A program made the translations under genes and the position numbers. A DNA stretch of 64,000 nucleotides, from NCBI GenBank assembly GCA_964517605.1, contig CAZFCE010000011.1, positions 1 to 64,000 on the forward strand, written 5' to 3'. Source of the stretch: J095 sp964517605. GTDB lineage: Bacteria; Chloroflexota; Anaerolineae; 4572-78; J111. Shown here in pieces: positions 7,959-18,672 of the stretch. Positions within the stretch are counted from its first letter, which is position 1; the number at the start of each line of letters is the position of its first letter. Under the pieces are notes generated by a model. That model did not search any database, was not told the origin of the DNA, and worked only from the letters and a program-made list of their open reading frames with translations.

Positions 7959-8741
7959 TTACGCGGCTTCGTGCAGGGTGGGGCGGATGCCTTTTAAGGT
8001 GGCCATGATCATTTCCTGGTTCATTTTGGCAATGAAATCCAGCTTGATTTCTTTGGGGCACACGGCTTCGCATTCGCCCATGTTGGTGCACGAGCCAAAC
8101 ATTTCCTGGTCCATTTGGGCCACCATGTTCACTACCCGCTGGTAGCGTTCGGTTTCGCCTTGCGGCAGCGAAACCAGATGCACAACTTTGGCCGAGGTGA
8201 ACAGCATGGCCGAGGCGTTGGGGCAGGCCGCCACGCACGCGCCACAGCCAATGCAGGCGGCGGCATCCATTGAAACATCGGCCTTCTTTTTGGGGATGGG
8301 CAGGGCGTTGGCTTCGGCGGCGCTGCCGGTTGACACCGACACGTACCCACCGGCCTGAATAATGCGGTCAAACGCGCCGCGGTCTACAATCAGGTCGCGT
8401 AGCACCGGAAAGGCTTTGGCCCGCCACGGTTCAATGGTGATGGTTTCGCCATCCTGAAAGTGGCGCATGTGAAGCTGGCACACCGTAATTTGTTTGATTT
8501 TTTCGCGGTTTTGGCCGTGGGCCACGCCGTTGATCATCAGGCTGCACATGCCGCAAATACCTTCGCGGCAGTCGTGGTCAAACGCCACCGGCTCAATGCC
8601 TTTTTCAATTAAGTCTTCGTTGAGCAGGTCGAGCATTTCCAAAAAGGATGAGTCTGGGCTAACGCCGTCCAGTTCATAATTGGCAAAACCGCCCTGCGCC
8701 TGAGTATTTTCCTGTCGCCAGATTTTTAAGTTTAATTTCAT
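7959..8741 (-). CDS. sdhB: Succinate dehydrogenase iron-sulfur subunit
   Basis: Carries electrons from the flavoprotein to the membrane quinone site. The 260-aa protein shows all cluster motifs: [2Fe-2S] ligands in CREGICGMC (C58, C63, C66) with a fourth Cys near 88, the [4Fe-4S] motif CIGCGACVAACP, and the last cluster motif CTNMGECEAVCPKE. It follows sdhA by 24 bp in the order sdhC-sdhA-sdhB typical of type B enzymes. A ribosome site (AAGGAAA) lies about 11 nt before the ATG. It is the last gene before a terminator. Confidence 0.95.
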   Translation of the reverse strand: MKLNLKIWRQENTQAQGGFANYELDGVSPDSSFLEMLDLLNEDLIEKGIEPVAFDHDCREGICGMCSLMINGVAHGQNREKIKQITVCQLHMRHFQDGETITIEPWRAKAFPVLRDLIVDRGAFDRIIQAGGYVSVSTGSAAEANALPIPKKKADVSMDAAACIGCGACVAACPNASAMLFTSAKVVHLVSLPQGETERYQRVVNMVAQMDQEMFGSCTNMGECEAVCPKEIKLDFIAKMNQEMIMATLKGIRPTLHEAA

Positions 8742-8765
8742 GGTACGTTTTGTTTCCTTGCCAGA

Positions 8766-10709
<1,944 letters not shown>

Positions 10710-10723
10710 TATCTAAATCCCCT

Positions 10724-11413
10724 CTAACTAACCAAACCAAAAATTACGCTCAGCGGAACGGCGGCAAATCCCAACGGAATAACAATGGCGGCCAACCAGG
10801 CCAGCGTGCGCATCAGGCCATCGTAGGTTTTGTTGTTCAGGCCCAACGTTTGGAACATGCTCCAGGTGCCGTGGTACAGGTGAAACGCCAGCGCCACCAG
10901 CCCGGCCAGGTAAACTATGGCCGGAATGTAATACCCGGATTGAAAGCCCACAATCACGTTGTGGTACGGATCGGTGGCTCTAAAATCCGGGTGAATGCCG
11001 GCCACGCCCAGCGTAAAGTGCAGCAGGTGGTAGCCAATAAACACCAGCAGCGCAATCCCGCCGTAAATCATGGTCAGGGTGGCGGGGCTGGCTTTCATTT
11101 TTTTGTGTTCGGCGTAACCGGCGGGCCGGGCTTGCAGGTTACGGGCTTTGAGCGTGAGCGCCGCCCACACATGCGAGACAATGGCCAGGATAATCACAAT
11201 CCTAAAAAGCCACAACGCCTGACTGTAGGCCAAAAAGGGTGCGCCCAGCGTGCGCAGCCCTTCGGCGTAGGCGTTAAAATGCTCGGCTCCCATAAAAATT
11301 TTCAGGTTGCCAAACATGTGCGCAAACACAAACCCAATCCAGACAAATCCAGACACGGCCATAATAACTTTTTTCCCAATGGTAGTATTGGGAAAAGACA
11401 GAACACCAACCAT
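10724..11413 (-). CDS. sdhC: Succinate dehydrogenase cytochrome b558 subunit (type B, five-helix)
   Basis: Single large membrane anchor of type B complexes, holding two hemes and the quinone sites. The 229-aa protein has five hydrophobic helices with His residues in the expected places: GFVFAHMFGN, VIILAIVSHVWAAL, VFIGYHLLHFTLG and LVALAFHLYHG. First gene of sdhCAB; AGGAGGAAG lies about 5 nt before the ATG. Its leader contains a 14-bp perfect palindrome and a -10-like TATAAT, so regulation at this point is likely. The finding of a second anchor pair downstream of sdhB makes this locus unusual. Confidence 0.9.
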   Translation of the reverse strand: MVGVLSFPNTTIGKKVIMAVSGFVWIGFVFAHMFGNLKIFMGAEHFNAYAEGLRTLGAPFLAYSQALWLFRIVIILAIVSHVWAALTLKARNLQARPAGYAEHKKMKASPATLTMIYGGIALLVFIGYHLLHFTLGVAGIHPDFRATDPYHNVIVGFQSGYYIPAIVYLAGLVALAFHLYHGTWSMFQTLGLNNKTYDGLMRTLAWLAAIVIPLGFAAVPLSVIFGLVS

Positions 11414-11457
11414 ACAACTTCCTCCTATTTTTTCGTTACCTTAGGTTTAATATTTTG

Positions 11458-11471
11458 AGAGTAGCTACTCT
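11458..11471. promoter_or_regulatory. 14-bp perfect palindrome in the sdh leader (operator-like)
   Basis: AGAGTAGCTACTCT is its own reverse complement. It lies between the -10-like box (11511-11516, minus strand) and the sdhC ribosome site, where a repressor or antiterminator would act. No regulator is identified. Confidence 0.45.
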
Positions 11472-11510
11472 AAGCGGGCTACAGGGCAAAATCGTTTCCT
11501 ATTATAATCA

Positions 11511-11516
11511 AGATGC
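11511..11516 (-). promoter_or_regulatory. Probable -10 box of the sdhCAB promoter
   Basis: TATAAT on the minus strand, 97 bp before the sdhC start codon. A weak -35 (TTGCGT) lies 16 bp upstream. Called on the -10 match and position alone. Confidence 0.45.
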
Positions 11517-11540
11517 TTTGCCACGCAATAATCCGGCTTT

Positions 11541-11582
11541 TTACGAGTTACGAATGACGAATGACGAGTTACGAGTTACGAA
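11541..11582. repeat. Heptanucleotide microsatellite (six copies)
   Basis: Six adjoining 7-mers of the form T(T/G)ACGA(G/A) run into the 20-bp tandem repeat that begins at 11581. On the other strand they read YTCGT(A/C)A, the same family as the arrays at 18712-18816 and 43160-43192. Confidence 0.8.
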
Positions 11583-11740
11583 ACTTGAAGTTTTAGCGCA
11601 AAACTTGAAGTTCTGGCCGAAAACTTGAAGTTTGGGTGCAAAACTTGAAGTTTTGGTTGAAAACTTGAAGTTTGGGCCGTAAACTTGAAGTTCTGGTGCA
11701 AAACTTGAAGTTCTGGTGCAAAACTTGAAGTTTTAGGGTT
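11581..11740. repeat. Tandem repeat, 20-bp unit, eight copies, each with an 11-bp palindrome
   Basis: Units start at 11581 and every 20 bp to 11721. Each begins AAACTTGAAGTT; the last eight positions vary (TTAGCGCA, CTGGCCGA and similar). AACTT-G-AAGTT is symmetric, so every unit has a potential binding site or small hairpin at exactly two helical turns spacing. The last unit overlaps the stop codon of the FtsX-type permease. Copies differ at the variable end, so the array is not a very recent expansion. Confidence 0.9.
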
Positions 11741-14600
11741 ACACCAGCCGCATAATTTCGATGGCTTTGCGGCGCAGGTAGTTCCACGTGGCCAGTTGGG
11801 TGCTCACCAGGGCGGCAATTATCATCAGGGCCAGCATGTACGGGGTAACAAGGGTGTCGAAGGCAATCACGGTGGGGGTTTCGCTGCGGAAGGCGCTGGA
11901 ATAGCGGAAGACGTAGCCCAAAATAATGCCGGCCACAATGCCGGTTAAGGTGGCGCTGAGCGTCATAATCAGGGCCTCACTTAAAAACATGCCAAACAGG
12001 TGGCGGTTAGAATCGCCCATGGCTTTGAGCATGGCAATTTCGCTGCGGCGGGTGTACACGGCAATGTATGTTACCACAAACACGCCAAAAATGGCCAGCA
12101 CAAAGCTGATGCTGGTAAGCACCAGAATCACCACCTGGATTTGGCGGGCGCTGGCTTGCCGCGTTTCTATATCTTCGGGGGTGGAGCGGGCGCTGATGTT
12201 TTCGGCCAGGCCGTATGCTTTGCGGATAGCGCCGGCTACCTGGGCTACCGCCGCTTTTTGCGCCGCTTCGGGCAGGTTGGCAATGCCGGTTCGCAGGTTG
12301 GGCGCGGCCACCAGCCGCTCAATCACCGGGTAGGCCGGGTCATACGGGCCTTGCAGCGGGTCGCGGGTTAGCTCGCGGAAGGCGGTTTCGTTGAGAAACA
12401 AATCGGTGCGGCCATCCTGCGCCCAGGTGCGTTTGGTGGTAAAGCCGCTAAAGCCGGAAAAGCGGCCCAGCACGCCCACAATTTGCACAATGCGCTCGTG
12501 GTCCAGCCCTTCGCCCTTAAGCCGTAGCGTATCGCCCACGCCCCGCTCAAAATATTCCGATAGCCCCTGGCTTACAATAACGGCGTTGGGGTTGGTTTGG
12601 AGTTGGGCAAAGCTATCCGGCCCGCCGGCCAGCCAATGCACGCCTTCGGGGTAGGTGATGGCCGCCAGGTTATCGCCGCTGATGCCGTACACGCCCACGC
12701 CCACCTGCCGCAACCCCACGTCATCGCGGATGGTTGAGGCAAACCGGTAGGTAATGGCGGTGTTGGGGCCAAGCGTGCCATCGGCGCGGAGGTCGGTTAG
12801 CAGCGCCCGTTTTAGCCGGTTTTGGGCTTCGGGGGTGGGCGCGGCCCGGCGCGGCCCGTCATCATTTTGGGTGGCGGGGTCGGTTTTGCGGATAATCAGC
12901 GGCGCGCCGTTGCCCACGCGGGTATCGGTGGGGGTGTTGGTGGTTTCTATGGCCAGAGTGGTGGCAAAAAAAGTGGGCAGCGTGGCGCTGAGCACAATCA
13001 TCAGGCTGATGAGCGTGTTGCGGTTTTTGTTGCGCACGGTGTTGCGGCGGGCAAAATAGCCCACTTTGGGCGCAATCAGGTTAATCAGCCCAATCATCAG
13101 TTGTTCGGCGGGCAGCGTAACCGGAAAGAACACCAGCGACGTGCCCACAATGAGCAGCAGCAGCGAGCCAAAAATAAGCGTGGCTTGCAGCCACAGCACG
13201 CCAAAGGTAAAGGCCAGCGGAAACACAAAAAATATGAGCGCCGGGTAAAACAGCGTTACCAGCCCGCCCCAGAAAATTTTAAAATTAACGCGGCGCTCGC
13301 GGAGTTTGGCCAGGTCGTCCAGCCCCAGCCCTTCGGCCACGCCGGGGTTAATGGCGTACATAATTTTGGTGCCGGCGGCGCGGCGGGCCGGGGCGTAGGC
13401 GCTGATGGCCAGCACCACGGCGGCGGTAGCCATCGAAAGCAAAATGGCTTTGGGCGCAACCAGCGGCACATCGGTAATGGCCACTTTGGCCTGCTGCGAA
13501 ATAAACGGCACAATCACCTGGTTGGTAAAGGTTTGTCCCAGCGCCGCGCCTACGGCAATGCCGGTTATGCCCAGCACGGCCACTTCTACGGCCACAATGG
13601 TAAACAGGTAGCGGCGCGGCGCGCCCAAAATGCGAAACATAGCCAGATCGCGGGTTTGTTCGCGCACGTTGGTCATGACCATAGTGCGCACCAGCAGGCC
13701 CACCACGCTCAACGACAAAATGCCGTAAATGGAAACCAGCGCCTGAAAAAAGATAAACGCCTCAAACGTATCGCTTAAAATGGTGGCGCGAGGCAGTTGG
13801 TAGGCGTAGCTTTCGCCCAGTTGCCGCTGAATTTGCTCCGAGACAGCCCGCGCTCTAAAGGCCGCCGCCTGCGGGTCGTTGTTGTTGTAGATGCTTTCGT
13901 CAAAGGCCGCCACCAGCCGCTCGGTTTGGCCGCTCAACTTTAGCCAGTTTTGGGCGTAAGCCAGATCAACCAGCACGCCGTTGTTGCCTTCTTCGCCGGT
14001 AACGCCGCGCTGCAAAGCGATGCCGCTCACGGTGACGGTGGTTTGCGCCCGGCGGGTGCTGGTGTTGGCCGCGCCGGCCACGCCCTTTTGCCGGGGAATG
14101 GGCCGGGCATAACCAAGGTTAAAGGTATCGCCCGGTTTCAGGCCAAAGGTGTCGGCGGTTTCTTGCAGCACCACCGCGTAGCCGGGGCTAAAATTGAGCG
14201 TGCCGCTGATAACCTCAAAGTTGCCAAAGTCATCAATCGCGCGGTTAAACGCCATAAATTTGGCGGTGCCGTGCGTGGTTGCGCCGCCGCCGGTGGTTAC
14301 GTCCACATCCGCAATGCCCTGAATGCGCGGCGTTACGGCCTTGATGAGCGGATGCAGGCCGGCAATTGCGCCGGCCAGACGCTCATCAATGAGCAGTTCC
14401 GGCTCGGTGTCTTTTTTGGTGATGACCAGGTCAAAATCGCCGGCGGTGTTGCTCACCGTGGCCACGTAAAAGCGCTCGTAGGTGTCAACCGTGGCATTGA
14501 GCGCCACCAGCGCGCCCACGCCCACAATCAGCGCGGCCAGCATTAAAATGGTGCGGATTTTACGGCGATTCAGGCTTTTGAGAACGTATTTAAGCGTCAT
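11739..14600 (-). CDS. FtsX/MacB-type ABC transporter permease, two FtsX domains
   Basis: A 953-aa membrane protein with an N-terminal helix (about 15-37), a large outside domain to about 280, then a block of helices with the FtsX signature near VREQTRDLAMFRILGAPRRY, further helices, a second outside domain, and a C-terminal FtsX block containing RRSEIAMLKAMGDSNRHLFG. This is the LolC/MacB-like mechanotransmission fold in its ten-helix tandem form, which usually moves lipids, lipoproteins or peptides rather than driving import. No ABC ATPase gene adjoins it, so its ATPase is encoded elsewhere. The ATG lacks a clear ribosome site. The stop codon overlaps a 20-bp tandem repeat. Confidence 0.85.
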   Translation of the reverse strand: MTLKYVLKSLNRRKIRTILMLAALIVGVGALVALNATVDTYERFYVATVSNTAGDFDLVITKKDTEPELLIDERLAGAIAGLHPLIKAVTPRIQGIADVDVTTGGGATTHGTAKFMAFNRAIDDFGNFEVISGTLNFSPGYAVVLQETADTFGLKPGDTFNLGYARPIPRQKGVAGAANTSTRRAQTTVTVSGIALQRGVTGEEGNNGVLVDLAYAQNWLKLSGQTERLVAAFDESIYNNNDPQAAAFRARAVSEQIQRQLGESYAYQLPRATILSDTFEAFIFFQALVSIYGILSLSVVGLLVRTMVMTNVREQTRDLAMFRILGAPRRYLFTIVAVEVAVLGITGIAVGAALGQTFTNQVIVPFISQQAKVAITDVPLVAPKAILLSMATAAVVLAISAYAPARRAAGTKIMYAINPGVAEGLGLDDLAKLRERRVNFKIFWGGLVTLFYPALIFFVFPLAFTFGVLWLQATLIFGSLLLLIVGTSLVFFPVTLPAEQLMIGLINLIAPKVGYFARRNTVRNKNRNTLISLMIVLSATLPTFFATTLAIETTNTPTDTRVGNGAPLIIRKTDPATQNDDGPRRAAPTPEAQNRLKRALLTDLRADGTLGPNTAITYRFASTIRDDVGLRQVGVGVYGISGDNLAAITYPEGVHWLAGGPDSFAQLQTNPNAVIVSQGLSEYFERGVGDTLRLKGEGLDHERIVQIVGVLGRFSGFSGFTTKRTWAQDGRTDLFLNETAFRELTRDPLQGPYDPAYPVIERLVAAPNLRTGIANLPEAAQKAAVAQVAGAIRKAYGLAENISARSTPEDIETRQASARQIQVVILVLTSISFVLAIFGVFVVTYIAVYTRRSEIAMLKAMGDSNRHLFGMFLSEALIMTLSATLTGIVAGIILGYVFRYSSAFRSETPTVIAFDTLVTPYMLALMIIAALVSTQLATWNYLRRKAIEIMRLV

Positions 14601-14637
14601 GGCAAATTATAAACAGCGATGTGTGAACAAATGCAAC

Positions 14638-14671
14638 GTGACCGGCACTTGCTGATTAAAGTGCCGGTCAC
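14638..14671. repeat. Hairpin of the AAGTGCCGGTCACTT family
   Basis: GTGACCGGCACTT (14638-14650) pairs perfectly with AAGTGCCGGTCAC (14659-14671), 8-nt loop. It sits between two minus-strand genes and has no T-tract on that strand, so it is not a standard terminator. The same core recurs at 20899-20963 and 47401-47482. Confidence 0.7.
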
Positions 14672-14691
14672 TTGGGCTGAACAGAAACTCT

Positions 14692-16476
14692 TTACTCCCC
14701 AACGCCTGCTTCGGCCAGCGCCACAAATTTATCCACATCGGCCAGCACCCGGTCTAACGCGGTTTCCCAAAAATCGGGTTGGGTGAGGTTAACGCCCAGA
14801 TGGTGGCGGGCCAGCGTTTCCGTATCCAGCGAGCCGGTATCGCGCAGCAGGGCAATATATTTATCTTTAAAGGCCGGCCCTTCGGCTATGGCCCGGGCGT
14901 ACACGCCTTTGCTAAACAAAAAGCCAAAGGTGTATGGAAAGTTGTAAAACGGCGCATCGGTAATGTAAAAATGGAGTTTTGAGGCCCAGAACAGCGGGTG
15001 GTACTGGCTTAACCCGTTTTTAAAGGCGGTTTGCTGCGCCTGGAGCATCAACGCCGATAGCTCGGCCACGCTGAGCGGGTGTTTGGCCCGTTCTTTAAAA
15101 AAGGCCAGCTCAAAATCAAACCGGCTGCGGATATTCATTAAAAAGGCGGCGGCGTCGTTTAGTTTGGTGGTCAGCAGGCTCAACTGCTCGGCGGGGGTGG
15201 CGGCGGCGCGGAGCGCGGCATCGCGTACCACTTCTTCGGCAAAGGTGCTGGCGGTTTCGGCTACGCTCATGGTGTAGCGGCGCGCGCCAATGGGCAGGTC
15301 GCGCATAACCCAACTATGGTAGGCGTGGCCCAGTTCGTGCGCCAGGGTGAGCAGGCCATCGGTGCTGCCGGCAAAGGTCATAAAAATGCGCGATTCCTGG
15401 CTGAGTGGCAGGCCGGTGCAAAAACCGCCGGCGCGTTTGCCGGGGCGGTCTTCGGCTTCTACCCAGCGCCGGTTGATGGCCATGCGGGCAAAATCGGCCA
15501 GGTTGGGGTCAACGTCGGCCAGGTTGTCCACCACAAAATCGGCGGCGGCGGAGTAGGTAAAGGTGCGGGGATTTGCGCCCACCGGCGCGCCCACATCCGT
15601 CCAGCCGAGTTGCGGCAGGCCAAGCAGCCGGGCTTTGGCGGCAAAATAATCCAGCAATTTGCCGCTTTTGGCGTTAACCGCCGCCCACATAGCGTTGAGC
15701 GTGTCGGCGCTGAGGCGGTTGTTGAGCAGCGGCTCTTTAAGCACCGAATCCCAGCCGCGCTGCCGGTAAAGCTCCAGCCGAAAACCAGCCTGGTTGTTGA
15801 GAGCGGCGGCGCAGGGTTTGGCAATGCCGGCCCAGGTTTCCTCGAATAGCTGAAAAGCGGCCTGGCGCACGGTGCGGTCAGGGTCGTCGTACATTTTGGC
15901 CTGAAGCTGCCCCAGCGACATCGGTTTGCCGCCAAATTCTACTTGTTCATTGCCACTGAGAATGCCGTACAGCCGGTTCCAGCCGTGGTAGCCGTCGGCA
16001 GCCAGGGCGGTAGCCAGCGTTTCCAACTCCGGCGACATTTTCTGGCGGGCTAGATGGCGCTCTTCATTTAAATGGAAGGCGACTGCCGCCAGCGGCGGTT
16101 GGCCAAGCAGATGTTGCCAGGCGGCGTCGGGTTGGGCGGCAAAATGGGCGCTGAAGTTGGTCCAGATTACGCCCAGCCGGGCGCGGAACTGGTCAATGCC
16201 GGCGTCCAGTTGCAGGGCCTGGTCATCGGTTACATCCTGCGCCACCAGGCAGCCCACAAACGAGCCGGCCTGTTTTAGCCGTTCGCCCAGGCGGTACAGG
16301 GTTTGAATAGCTTCCACCCACTGCGTCTCGGTTGCAACGGCCAGGCTCGGCGGCAAGCCGGCGGCGGTAGCGGCGGTAATATCGGCATTAAGTTGGGCCA
16401 AAAAATCGGCCAGTTGCGGCGAGTTGCTGCCGCCGGGAAAAATCGATTCAAGCTCCCAGGTTTCGTTGAGGCTCAT
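14692..16476 (-). CDS. M3 family oligoendopeptidase (PepF-like)
   Basis: Zinc metallopeptidase that cuts short peptides, normally in the cytoplasm. The 594-aa product carries the zinc motif HELGHAYHSW (HExxH, near residue 380) and the typical M3B tail with YPYTFGFLFSKGVYA and GSLDTETLARHHLGVNL. No signal peptide. The frame is open for 21 more codons upstream, but the ATG at 16476 has AAAGGA about 8 nt before it and starts the conserved part (MSLNETWELESIFPGG), so I use it. It stands alone between two stem-loops and a divergent AT-rich gene. Confidence 0.9.
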   Translation of the reverse strand: MSLNETWELESIFPGGSNSPQLADFLAQLNADITAATAAGLPPSLAVATETQWVEAIQTLYRLGERLKQAGSFVGCLVAQDVTDDQALQLDAGIDQFRARLGVIWTNFSAHFAAQPDAAWQHLLGQPPLAAVAFHLNEERHLARQKMSPELETLATALAADGYHGWNRLYGILSGNEQVEFGGKPMSLGQLQAKMYDDPDRTVRQAAFQLFEETWAGIAKPCAAALNNQAGFRLELYRQRGWDSVLKEPLLNNRLSADTLNAMWAAVNAKSGKLLDYFAAKARLLGLPQLGWTDVGAPVGANPRTFTYSAAADFVVDNLADVDPNLADFARMAINRRWVEAEDRPGKRAGGFCTGLPLSQESRIFMTFAGSTDGLLTLAHELGHAYHSWVMRDLPIGARRYTMSVAETASTFAEEVVRDAALRAAATPAEQLSLLTTKLNDAAAFLMNIRSRFDFELAFFKERAKHPLSVAELSALMLQAQQTAFKNGLSQYHPLFWASKLHFYITDAPFYNFPYTFGFLFSKGVYARAIAEGPAFKDKYIALLRDTGSLDTETLARHHLGVNLTQPDFWETALDRVLADVDKFVALAEAGVGE

Positions 16477-16677
16477 AGTTCCATCCTTTTGGGGGGTGTT
16501 CCGCCCGCGCCGGGCGGGGGTAATTTTGGCAGACGCCATTCTGGTGATTGTAAACGCCGGGGCGGGGATGTCAATTTTATCACCGGGGTGATTTGTTGGG
16601 CGGGCGGTTTTTGTGCTAAACTTTGTCGCTTTTTGTCTTGGTTGCCAACCATCAATAGTTACAGGGATTCAGGGATT

Positions 16678-17970
16678 ATGAACAGGGTAAAACAGACTGT
16701 CAGTTATCACTTAAATCAATTATCTTTTTCTGCATGGGTAATACCGGGATTTTTGGTAGCATACCTGTTCTTTTTTGTGGGCCCCGTTTTTTTGAACTCT
16801 CTCCACACTATGCAATTTTTTAGATATATTCCCACCATTGATCCCATAGGTATAGATTTGGAGCAAACTCTTGGTTTTAGCCAATCCTGGTTTATTGCCA
16901 ACAAAACTCCTTATATTGGAGATAATTCGTACCCGCCATTTTGTAGCGTGGTGTTTTCTGCCTTGCTGTTTGTGGATTTTTCAACAGCGTACACCATCAT
17001 CACTGTTGTGAATATAGTTTGTTATTTGTTTATTACGCTTGTGATCCCGTTGATTACAGTTGCCGATAAACGATTATCTCCGTTGTTGATGTTGTTTGTG
17101 GTAACGGGATTGTTTTCGTATGGATTTCAGTTTGAACTGGAGCGGGGCCAGTTTAACGTGATTGCCTTTACCCTGTGTTTGCTTGCCATCTGGATTTATC
17201 ATTATCAACATAAAAGCCGGCATTGGGCCTATGTTTTGTTTTCAATTTCAATCCAGTTAAAGGTGTTTCCGGCTATTTTTGTTATTATGTTTATTAACGA
17301 CTGGCCGGACTGGAAAAATAACATTAAAAGGTTTTTGGGGTTGGGGGCGGTTAATTTTGCGCTGTTCTTTATTTTGGGACCGCGGATATTTATTGATTTT
17401 GTCAACGCCACTGTGTTTAAAACCATGAATCCGTATGTTTGGGTTGGCAATCATTCCATCCGGGCTTTTGTAACCCTTATTTCTACTACTATCCACAAGT
17501 ACCAAATACACAATTTGTTCTGGTTAGACAAATATTTGGGCTTGATGCAGGATGTAATGTTAATTTTTGTTATCGGTTGTATCCTTTTGATGATGTTTTG
17601 GGCATACCAACAAACGCAAACCGGTTTGAATCCATATCTGTTGCTGGCTTGCACACTTGGGGCATTACTTATTCCCTCCGTTAGCCACGATTACACTCTG
17701 GCTCTTCTTGCGGCTCCGGTTGCTATGTGTTTTTGTACAGACCGGGTTATCAAACATTCTGATCACCGGCTGCGGTGGCTCACTTCTTTTTTGGTTTTTG
17801 TGTTTTTTTTGGCGTATCCGGCCACGTTGTTTTCAAATACCAACAGACCAATTTTTTTGGCTAACAGTCTTCCTGTTTTGATGGTGATGTTGTTGGTAAC
17901 TACCGTGCTGTTTTTTATAGTCAATCCTGCCCCCTTAAATGTAAATAAAGCTTTTGAGCCGGATGTTTAG
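16678..17970 (+). CDS. Multi-pass membrane protein, GT87/DUF2029-like
   Basis: A 430-aa protein with about ten hydrophobic helices. ELERGQFNVIAFTLCLLAIW, then SIQLKVFPAIF and NHSIRA, match the pattern of family 87 polyprenyl-phosphate-sugar glycosyltransferases (R/Q-G-Q-x-N and S-x-x-x-K-x-x-P). An outside-facing sugar transfer role would follow. The ATG at 16678 follows AGGGATT; the open frame upstream overlaps the start of the peptidase gene and lacks membrane features. The gene is strikingly AT-rich with A/T-ending codons (TTT, TTG, ATT) compared with both neighbours, which suggests transfer or a surface-polysaccharide island. Start and membrane nature are secure; family call is moderate. 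Confidence 0.65.
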   Translation: MNRVKQTVSYHLNQLSFSAWVIPGFLVAYLFFFVGPVFLNSLHTMQFFRYIPTIDPIGIDLEQTLGFSQSWFIANKTPYIGDNSYPPFCSVVFSALLFVDFSTAYTIITVVNIVCYLFITLVIPLITVADKRLSPLLMLFVVTGLFSYGFQFELERGQFNVIAFTLCLLAIWIYHYQHKSRHWAYVLFSISIQLKVFPAIFVIMFINDWPDWKNNIKRFLGLGAVNFALFFILGPRIFIDFVNATVFKTMNPYVWVGNHSIRAFVTLISTTIHKYQIHNLFWLDKYLGLMQDVMLIFVIGCILLMMFWAYQQTQTGLNPYLLLACTLGALLIPSVSHDYTLALLAAPVAMCFCTDRVIKHSDHRLRWLTSFLVFVFFLAYPATLFSNTNRPIFLANSLPVLMVMLLVTTVLFFIVNPAPLNVNKAFEPDV

Positions 17971-18070
17971 CTCTACAATTAACTATGGCTGATTGGGTAG
18001 AAGTGGTTTTTCGCGCTGGGTTGTAGTAGAATGTAATCAGTTATAGTTGCTTTTTAGTGAGAAGAGTGCC

Positions 18071-18670
18071 ATGCCCGTTTGCAGAACTTGCCAGGGAACC
18101 GGTAAAACCATTGTAAAAACCGAACTCACCACGCGCTGCCCCGATTGCGACGGCACCAAACACCTGCGCGATGGCACAGCGTGCAAGCGTTGTAACCAGT
18201 GGGGCGAAATCGGCACCGGCAAATTTAAAACCGAGGAAAAGCTGTGCACCTCGTGCTGGGGCAGCGGCAAAGTGAGCGAACGCTCGCTCACGGCCTGGTA
18301 TCTGGTGCGGGTGGTGCCCACCACGCTGCTGGTGCTGGGAGTGGGCGGCGCGCTGATTGGCGCAGCCTGGCAATGGGTGGATATTACCTGGGTAACCGGC
18401 CTGGCCATTATGCTGGTGTTTGGGTTGTGGGGCAGCTTAATGTACCGCTTTACCAGCCAGATGCCCGATATTGGCGAAATCTCGCCGCCCAACTGGTTTC
18501 TTAACCGGGCCATTCCCACCACCATTACGGCCATTGCCGTGGGCGGCGCGGCGGTGTGGCTTAGTTGGGTGTATTTGCAAAACGCGCCGGTCACAGCGAT
18601 TATCAGTCTGGCGGCGGTGGCCATGTGGGCCGCGATTATGTATTACTACATTGCCCGGCTGCCGGAATAA
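18071..18670 (+). CDS. DnaJ-type zinc-finger membrane protein
   Basis: The 199-aa product begins with four CxxC motifs in about 55 residues: CRTCQGTGK, CPDCDGTKH, CKRCNQWGE and CTSCWGSGK. This is the DnaJ cysteine-rich pattern that binds two zinc ions, without a J domain. It is followed by four hydrophobic helices from about residue 80. Likely a membrane protein with a cytoplasmic zinc domain; the client or ligand is unknown. The ATG at 18071 starts right before the first motif; a TTG 24 nt upstream is possible but weaker. The next gene probably starts 2 nt after its stop. Confidence 0.7.
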   Translation: MPVCRTCQGTGKTIVKTELTTRCPDCDGTKHLRDGTACKRCNQWGEIGTGKFKTEEKLCTSCWGSGKVSERSLTAWYLVRVVPTTLLVLGVGGALIGAAWQWVDITWVTGLAIMLVFGLWGSLMYRFTSQMPDIGEISPPNWFLNRAIPTTITAIAVGGAAVWLSWVYLQNAPVTAIISLAAVAMWAAIMYYYIARLPE

Positions 18671-18672
18671 CC

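Noticed and set aside
11581..11740. CRISPR-like array
   Set aside because: Unit is 20 bp with only about 8 variable bases and no real spacers; no cas genes.
12822..13778. Plus-strand open frame of 318 codons
   Set aside because: Antisense to the FtsX-type permease; composition dominated by Gly, His, Gln and Asn with no domain pattern.
16303..16677. N-terminal extension of the GT87-like protein
   Set aside because: The extension overlaps the start of the peptidase gene and has no membrane or family features; the ATG at 16678 begins the hydrophobic protein.
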